Positions 6,595 through 11,482 of a DNA stretch of 11,482 bases are shown piece by piece. The number at the start of each line of letters is the position of its first letter. Within the stretch, counting starts at the first letter, position 1. The notes beneath the pieces are model-generated. The model was not told the DNA's origin and did not search any database. It saw nothing but the letters and a program-made list of their open reading frames with translations. A program made the translations under genes and the position numbers. This DNA is from RGIG6353 sp964650465. Lineage in GTDB: Bacteria; Bacillota; Clostridia; Oscillospirales; SIG627. The stretch is from contig CAZYTA010000065.1 of NCBI GenBank assembly GCA_964650465.1, forward strand, positions 1 through 11,482, read 5' to 3'.

Positions 6595-8496
6595 TCACAC
6601 CAATTTCAGTTCGATTTTTCTGTCACGGAGGATATAGTGTGCGTTTGCCATAGCAGTATCATCTGCAAACGAATCGCGGGAAATAACAATCTTTCCGGGG
6701 GCGAATTCAGCCATTGTTTCAACATCTTCGGGTTTTACATTTTCTGCAAGGCAAATAAGCAATAAGGAATCATTGCCAACGGTATAAACAGTCTTACCGT
6801 TAACATCTTTTTTCTCTACAACAGCGGTTGGTTGAACACCTAATTTAAGCATAACTTCAAAGACCATATCCATATCGGTACGGTCGGTTTTCACACGGTG
6901 AACCATATTGTTCATTCTCTCAACGAACAAGCTCATCTGTTCTTCTTCAACAGGAGTAGCATCCCATGTTTTTAGGTTAGAGGAATCCAATTTTAAAACA
7001 CGGAAACCGATATCAAGTGGTGATTTATCGACATCATCAAGAGTTAATTGTGCATCAGTTTCGGTCAAACTTTTTCCTGCTCGGCGAATACGCTCTTTAC
7101 CAACTTCGGTAAGTAAATGCGGTTTGTTGATTGAATCAAGAAAGTCTATCGCAACTTTAAGCTGTGCCTTGGTTTTTCCGGTTGAGTTTTCATAATTACT
7201 ATCAAGATTTTCGGGGAGTTGAACCAACACAAATTTACGACAAAAACCATCCTCTTTATTAATTTGCATAATTGCGTGTGCAGAGGTAGCAGAACCCGAG
7301 AAAAAGTCTAATACTATATCATTTTCTTTAACATTAGATATTTGGATAAGACCCCTAATCAATTCCACAGGTTTTGGGTTGCTAAAGACATTTTTCACAC
7401 CAAAAAGTTCAGTCATACAGTCATTTGCTCCTTGGTTATGACCAAATTGCTCATGCTCCCACCAGTTTGTAGCACATTGTCCTTCTTCTTGACGTTCAAA
7501 TTTAAAATATTTCTTTCGAGGCATTCCGTCGCCGTTTTTAGGAAATATAATTCTGTTATCAGCTAAAAGTTCTTTATATGTATTTTCTTCTCCCATCCAC
7601 TCTTCGTCATATTCTTGACCATTTGGACCTACGATGATATATCTGCTACCAGACTGGTCTGAACCAACTTTCCAAGGCTTTGATGCCCAATCACCGCGAG
7701 GATCATTATCAGGATTAGAAAAAGAGCCAGTAATATCAACCTTTCCTACGCCTGACTTTTTAAATTCTTCAGAGTTTTTTGCATAAACAAGCACATGTTC
7801 AGCAACCAAACCTATCATTTTTGTTTTATCGTTAGGTTGGTTGTGTCTTCTTCTCCAGTGAATATGTCCTTCAAAATTTTCCTCACCAAAAATCTCATCA
7901 CAAAGTTTTCTTAAATTAGTCACCTCATGATCATCAATGGATATACAAATAACACCATCATCGCGCAAAAGGTTGGAAGCAAGGCGAAGACGCGGGTACA
8001 TCATATTAAGCCAATTGGTATGGAATCTACCCATAGTTTCAGGGTTGGATTTTGTGGTTTGCTGAGTAACCTCTTTGTAACGAGCCATAGGATCGGCAAA
8101 ATCGTCCTCATACACAAAATCGTTGCCAGTGTTATAAGGAGGATCAATATAAATCATTTTAACCTTACGGAAATATGCAGTTTGAAGGAGTTTTAAAACT
8201 TCGAGGTTATCACCCTCTATGTAAAGGTTTTGGGTGGTATCCCAATTAACACTATCCTCAGGGCAAGGACGAAGTGTGCCTGTAGAACGCTTTTGGGCAA
8301 GGCGAAGACTTTCAGCCTTACCTTTCCACTCAAATTTATACTTCTCAAAGTCATTATCGATATATTCACCACAGAGAGACAGCAATTTATCAATGTCCAA
8401 CTTACCCTCAGCAAAGCATTCCGGAAATGCTGCTTTCAGCTTGTCCATATTAGTCTGTTCTAAATTCATGCTCATTCCATCCATAATATCAGCCAT
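6595..8496 (-). CDS. mod: Type III DNA adenine methyltransferase, Mod subunit (beta class), 633 aa
   Basis: Transfers a methyl group from S-adenosylmethionine to adenine-N6 in the recognition site and supplies sequence recognition to Res. The catalytic motif IV is IDPPYNTGNDF (D118-P-P-Y121). The SAM-binding motif I comes later, DFFSGSATSAHA (397-408), preceded by motif X around FSNPKPVELIRGL (371-383). This IV-before-I order defines the beta class, to which type III Mod proteins belong. The region between about 200 and 365 is the probable target recognition domain, so the DNA site cannot be predicted. The length agrees with the roughly 640 residues usual for type III Mod, and no motif is broken. 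AGGAGG lies 9 bases before the ATG, inside the end of the preceding small gene, with an 8-bp overlap. Followed by three small genes rather than directly by res. Confidence 0.95.
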   Translation of the reverse strand: MADIMDGMSMNLEQTNMDKLKAAFPECFAEGKLDIDKLLSLCGEYIDNDFEKYKFEWKGKAESLRLAQKRSTGTLRPCPEDSVNWDTTQNLYIEGDNLEVLKLLQTAYFRKVKMIYIDPPYNTGNDFVYEDDFADPMARYKEVTQQTTKSNPETMGRFHTNWLNMMYPRLRLASNLLRDDGVICISIDDHEVTNLRKLCDEIFGEENFEGHIHWRRRHNQPNDKTKMIGLVAEHVLVYAKNSEEFKKSGVGKVDITGSFSNPDNDPRGDWASKPWKVGSDQSGSRYIIVGPNGQEYDEEWMGEENTYKELLADNRIIFPKNGDGMPRKKYFKFERQEEGQCATNWWEHEQFGHNQGANDCMTELFGVKNVFSNPKPVELIRGLIQISNVKENDIVLDFFSGSATSAHAIMQINKEDGFCRKFVLVQLPENLDSNYENSTGKTKAQLKVAIDFLDSINKPHLLTEVGKERIRRAGKSLTETDAQLTLDDVDKSPLDIGFRVLKLDSSNLKTWDATPVEEEQMSLFVERMNNMVHRVKTDRTDMDMVFEVMLKLGVQPTAVVEKKDVNGKTVYTVGNDSLLLICLAENVKPEDVETMAEFAPGKIVISRDSFADDTAMANAHYILRDRKIELKLV

Positions 8497-8695
8497 TTTT
8501 CTTTTCCTCCTGTGCTTTCAAGTATAATGAAATTTCTTCTTCCTCTTTTTGGTTCAAAGAATCAAATACATTGCCAATTTCCTGATCGGGTATCCAATGT
8601 TCATCTAAAAAAGCTTTATGCTTCAAATTCCAATATTTCATTCGAATCTCTCGTAAACCAAGATCTTCAATTTGCTCAATCTCTTTAATATTCAT
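8489..8695 (-). CDS. Small charged helical protein, 68 aa, coupled to helicase and mod
   Basis: MNIKEIEQIEDLGLREIRMKY opens a short, highly charged protein with no cysteines, membrane segment or signal. It is probably two or three helices, and the C terminus is rich in Glu and Lys (KEEEEISLYLKAQEEKK). The family is not recognised. The frame could begin at a TTG at 8707, but GAGG sits 6 bases before the ATG at 8695, one base past the TAG of the helicase gene. At its other end the TGA overlaps the start of mod by 8 bp. This tight packing on both sides supports a real gene, made in step with the helicase and Mod. It may be a linker or assembly factor between them; no direct evidence shows this. 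Confidence 0.7.
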   Translation of the reverse strand: MNIKEIEQIEDLGLREIRMKYWNLKHKAFLDEHWIPDQEIGNVFDSLNQKEEEEISLYLKAQEEKKNG

Positions 8696-8696
8696 A

Positions 8697-11333
8697 CTAC
8701 ACCTCAAACTTTATTAAAAACTCTCTTATTGCCTTAGCTGTAATCTTCTCGGCATCAGTAATTTCTTTTATGCCGTCTTCAAGTTCTAAATCGAGTCGCA
8801 TTGTCTCAAAAAACTGATTTTCTTCCTGTTTCAAAACCGTTTGCCGAAGCATATTTATTTGCTTGTCCAACGAAAGCAGTTTCATACGGTCATCAGTAAT
8901 GCCGTCACGCTGACTTTCAAGTTCGGATAGTTCGGCATTCATACGGTCAATCTGCTTTGTTAGTTCCGCTTTTTTCAGTTTAATTTCAGACTCTAACTGG
9001 CGAATACGTTCTTCGGACTCCGAAGAAAATGCATCTTGCCTTTGACCTATAAGTGATTCCACATCTAAAAGTCTATCAATTTTATGCGGTTTGCTGCTGC
9101 TTTTCAGCCAATGCGGAGAACTATGTGCACCGCACGTGAAGGATGAAACTTCGACTGATAGCACTTCCGTACATTCAGTAGTTGTGAGCGCTTTTTCATC
9201 TTCGGTTTCACCGATCAGCACAGGCATTTCACAGAGTTGCTTTTCTTTATTAGACATTATAACATTATAGAGCGCAACACTGCAAGGAGCTATATTGGAC
9301 CTAACGCACAGTACGCCATCATCAGGACATTCAATCTCATGAATAATGCCTCTACCAATTATACTAGACAACGTTATGCGGCCATAATGCGGCTTGAAAT
9401 CGGGTGACATACCGCATGATTTCAGGCTTGTATACTTTTTGTTTCTGCTACCATCCCAATAATAAAACAATGTGGGCAATTTTTCATAGTTCGATGCAGT
9501 AACAGTTTTTGCTTCTTCGTCTATGATAAAATGACACTCGGTATGATTTTGATTATATTGTTCAAAAAAGTATTTTACAATGTTCCAAAGGTCTGCGTTT
9601 AAACTTTCTGCCTTATCGCTAATATATTTAGGCGTTAATTGCATTTTGTCTGCAATTTCTTTTGTGAATGTCGTAAACAGCATATCCTCTGCCGAAGAAA
9701 GCGCTTGTTTATTTACAGTTTCCTTATAAGAAAGGGTTTCTTGATAATCCTTTTCGATTTGCGTTTTACTGCGAAGTGTTGATAGTACCTCTCGCATACC
9801 AATATCGAGATTGTCTGTGAAACCACCAATAATACTATCACTTACTCCGAAAACACCGTCCGTAACAAGAACACGTTTATTAACGAGTTCCAACTTGCGA
9901 ACATCGGAAAAATTATTTTTATCAATAAAAGCGATAGATAAAACATCATTTTGTTGACCGAGGCGGTGGCAACGGTCGATACGCTGTTCGATTTTTAAGG
10001 TGTTATACGGCAAATCGTAATGAATGACCACAGCAGCATCTTGAAGATTAAAACCTTTAGCACCGTTATCGGTAGAAATCAATACTTCGGCTTGTTCTTT
10101 AAACTGCTTAATGGCATCAAAGCTTTTGGAGCCGTTATATACTACAACACCATAATTTTCGTTCAGAGCTTCATAAAGCATTTTTTGTGTTTCAACACTC
10201 TCGGTAAAAACAACAGCCTTTTTAGAAAAACCCAATTTTTTATTTGCCGAGAAAACAGAGTCTAAGATTTTCCTTAAAGCAATAAGTTTACTGTCTGTCT
10301 CAATAGATTCACACAGGTGTTTTATTTCTTGCCATTCATTTAATTCCTCTGTGGTATTTGAGTTGCTCTGCAAACGCTTGATAATTCCTTTAACGGTTTG
10401 TAATATCGCAGCAGTTGAAGAACTTTGAAGTCCCAAAATTCTCAGAGCAAGACCATAGGAATCCATCTCTGGAAAAGCAATTTTGTTTGGCTTATTTATG
10501 TAATTGTAAAGTTTATTATATAGCTCTTGTTCCGCAGGCGTTAAGGTATATTCATAGGTCAACAAAACACGATCTGTGATTTTTGCGTATGACCTTGCCT
10601 GAGAACGAAGTGTTCTAAAGCAAAATTTAGAGACCTTTGCAGAAAGCTCTGGATAATTTTCAGGTCTTCTTAGATACCGTTTTAAAAAATCCTGTTCATT
10701 AGGTAAAACGGTTTCATCAATGAACCACATAAGACCGTAGAGATCCATTATGTTCTTTTCAATAGGTGTGCCTGTAAGCAGTAACTTAAAAGAGTTTTTT
10801 GATATGTTTTTTAGTGTTTTTGCCTGCTTATTGTCGGGAAGATATACACCTGACAAAACATTTGCTTCTTCAAATACCGTTAATTCCCACTCAACTGCTT
10901 GTGCTTCATCAAAATGCTCGCAAGTAAAGTCATAGGTTGTTATAACAATACCGTCTTGTTCAAAAGTTTTGCCGTTGTTATTCCAGTCATTCGTATTGAC
11001 CATGCTAACAAAAGGAACCGTATAGTATTCGTTTAAAAGTTCAAGCCATTGGTTTAATAAATCTGCATTAGGTATACAGAGGAGAATTCTGCGACAGCCC
11101 TCCAACCATTTTTGAACCATAACAAGCATGGCTTCATGGCTTTTACCCATACCTGCTTCATCACACAAAATGGCACCTTTTTGATTAGAATGTAAAGCAA
11201 AAGATGCTGCCGCAATTTGAAACGGATATATTTCAATTCCGGAGGATGCAAACACGGGTGCAAAATCGTTGTCTTGTATAGCTGCATCTAACATACGTGC
11301 AGTATAATACGCATGAAAAGGTGTTTGTTGCAT
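8697..11333 (-). CDS. SNF2-family DEAD/DEAH-type helicase/translocase with C-terminal coiled coil, 878 aa
   Basis: ATP-dependent double-stranded DNA translocase. Numbering here is from the upstream ATG at 11339; subtract two for the preferred start. IEIYPFQIAAASF (35-47) is the Q-motif region, CDEAGMGKSHEA (59-70) is Walker A, and VFEEAN (155-160) is Walker B with EEAN in place of DEAH. LLLTGTPIEKN (186-196) is motif III, STDNGAKGFNLQDA (422-435) motif V and QRIDRCHRLGQ (452-462) motif VI, the hallmark of SNF2/RapA-like proteins. The region 510-770 is not recognised. Residues about 774-845 form a long coiled coil (ERIRQLESEIKLKKAELTKQ). The protein has no nuclease or methylase domain. Heading an operon with mod and res, it probably helps move along, or remodel, target DNA; SNF2 ATPases also occur in other multi-gene defence systems such as class 1 DISARM. 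Starts by the RBS at 11340-11345. Confidence 0.9.
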   Translation of the reverse strand: MQQTPFHAYYTARMLDAAIQDNDFAPVFASSGIEIYPFQIAAASFALHSNQKGAILCDEAGMGKSHEAMLVMVQKWLEGCRRILLCIPNADLLNQWLELLNEYYTVPFVSMVNTNDWNNNGKTFEQDGIVITTYDFTCEHFDEAQAVEWELTVFEEANVLSGVYLPDNKQAKTLKNISKNSFKLLLTGTPIEKNIMDLYGLMWFIDETVLPNEQDFLKRYLRRPENYPELSAKVSKFCFRTLRSQARSYAKITDRVLLTYEYTLTPAEQELYNKLYNYINKPNKIAFPEMDSYGLALRILGLQSSSTAAILQTVKGIIKRLQSNSNTTEELNEWQEIKHLCESIETDSKLIALRKILDSVFSANKKLGFSKKAVVFTESVETQKMLYEALNENYGVVVYNGSKSFDAIKQFKEQAEVLISTDNGAKGFNLQDAAVVIHYDLPYNTLKIEQRIDRCHRLGQQNDVLSIAFIDKNNFSDVRKLELVNKRVLVTDGVFGVSDSIIGGFTDNLDIGMREVLSTLRSKTQIEKDYQETLSYKETVNKQALSSAEDMLFTTFTKEIADKMQLTPKYISDKAESLNADLWNIVKYFFEQYNQNHTECHFIIDEEAKTVTASNYEKLPTLFYYWDGSRNKKYTSLKSCGMSPDFKPHYGRITLSSIIGRGIIHEIECPDDGVLCVRSNIAPCSVALYNVIMSNKEKQLCEMPVLIGETEDEKALTTTECTEVLSVEVSSFTCGAHSSPHWLKSSSKPHKIDRLLDVESLIGQRQDAFSSESEERIRQLESEIKLKKAELTKQIDRMNAELSELESQRDGITDDRMKLLSLDKQINMLRQTVLKQEENQFFETMRLDLELEDGIKEITDAEKITAKAIREFLIKFEV

Positions 11334-11339
11334 ATTCAT

Positions 11340-11345
11340 CCTCCT
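11340..11345 (-). promoter_or_regulatory. AGGAGG ribosome binding site choosing the second ATG of the SNF2 gene
   Basis: Perfect AGGAGG on the minus strand. The ATG at 11339 touches it with no spacer, too close for a ribosome, whereas the ATG at 11333 is 6 bases away. Translation should therefore start at 11333 with MQQTPFHAYY. Confidence 0.8.
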
Positions 11346-11375
11346 TTTTGAAAATTAAATGTAAAGTAACATCCG

Positions 11376-11482
11376 CTATTCATCCGTATACTCATGCGGT
11401 CTTTCTTTATAGTCCTTAACTTTATACTCGCCGATGGTATCATATTTACTTGCTTTGGTTTCGGTTGGGGTGTCGGTTTCGT
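11376..11482 (-). CDS. C-terminal end of an upstream gene, partial (34 codons visible)
   Basis: On the minus strand an open frame enters from the right edge and ends at TAG (11378-11376). The visible peptide begins with ETDTPTETKASKYDTIGEYK and ends with DYKERPHEYTDE. It is hydrophilic and charged, with a Thr/Glu/Pro-rich stretch that looks like a linker before a short tail. It is too short to assign a family. It lies 42 bp before the SNF2 start with no obvious terminator between, so the operon probably extends beyond the window and its promoter is not seen here. The call rests on the frame, same strand and spacing, and could be wrong for so short a piece. Confidence 0.55.
   Translation of the reverse strand, partial: ETDTPTETKASKYDTIGEYKVKDYKERPHEYTDE

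Noticed and set aside
6172..6765. Plus-strand open frames across the mod end and the signal-peptide gene
   Set aside because: Antisense to well-supported genes; they show no motif and no convincing ribosome binding site.
6595..8496. Type I restriction-modification (HsdM/HsdS)
   Set aside because: There is no specificity subunit, and the methylase has the beta-class order (DPPY before FxGxx) with a partner Res that has a C-terminal PD-(D/E)XK nuclease, as in type III.
487..11482. BREX or DISARM system
   Set aside because: No PglZ phosphatase, PglX, BrxC/BrxL, DUF1998 or phospholipase D protein is seen. The methylase and Res have type III features; only the SNF2 ATPase recalls DISARM.

Overview
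The window is a single low-GC defence locus. Strong AGGAGG-type ribosome binding sites, AT-rich codon use and short spacings suggest a Bacillota host, probably a clostridial one; this is inferred from style and is not a species identification. Every gene I can support is on the minus strand, so the locus is transcribed from high to low coordinates, and it is already under way at the right edge, where the last 34 codons of an upstream gene are visible.

In transcription order the layout is: the tail of an unidentified gene (11376-11482); an SNF2-family helicase with a C-terminal coiled coil (8697-11333); a 68-residue charged helical protein (8489-8695); a type III (beta-class) adenine methyltransferase Mod (6595-8496); three small genes of unknown function (6183-6584, signal peptide + coiled coil + membrane helix; 5554-6219, soluble and alpha-helical; 4994-5536, two membrane segments + four-cysteine zinc ribbon); a complete type III restriction subunit Res with helicase motifs and a C-terminal PD-(D/E)XK nuclease (1845-4991); a GIY-YIG nuclease of the T5orf172 type with an added C-terminal domain (1168-1824); and a cysteine-rich HEPN-like protein (487-1140). 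Genes overlap or lie 2-42 bp apart all the way, which implies one long operon. A strong intrinsic terminator (430-464) closes it. After it come a short regulatory region, a second terminator-like hairpin and a small XRE-type helix-turn-helix protein (32-298), which may regulate itself and possibly the operon.

The recognisable core is a type III restriction-modification system: Mod methylates one strand of an asymmetric site, and Res translocates and cuts unmodified DNA. What departs from the textbook mod-res pair is the SNF2 ATPase and coupled small protein ahead of mod, a three-gene membrane-linked insert between mod and res, and a GIY-YIG plus HEPN-like pair at the end. The best candidate for something undescribed is this composite: a type III system that may be membrane-associated and carries a second nuclease and a possible abortive-infection-type component. 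That functional reading is inference; the gene content and order are read directly.

Several gene starts are set by the ribosome binding site rather than by the longest frame: the SNF2 gene, the 68-residue gene, the zinc-ribbon gene, the GIY-YIG gene (TTG start) and the HTH gene. No stretch above 300 bases lacks a gene, and no RNA gene, insertion sequence or CRISPR array was seen.
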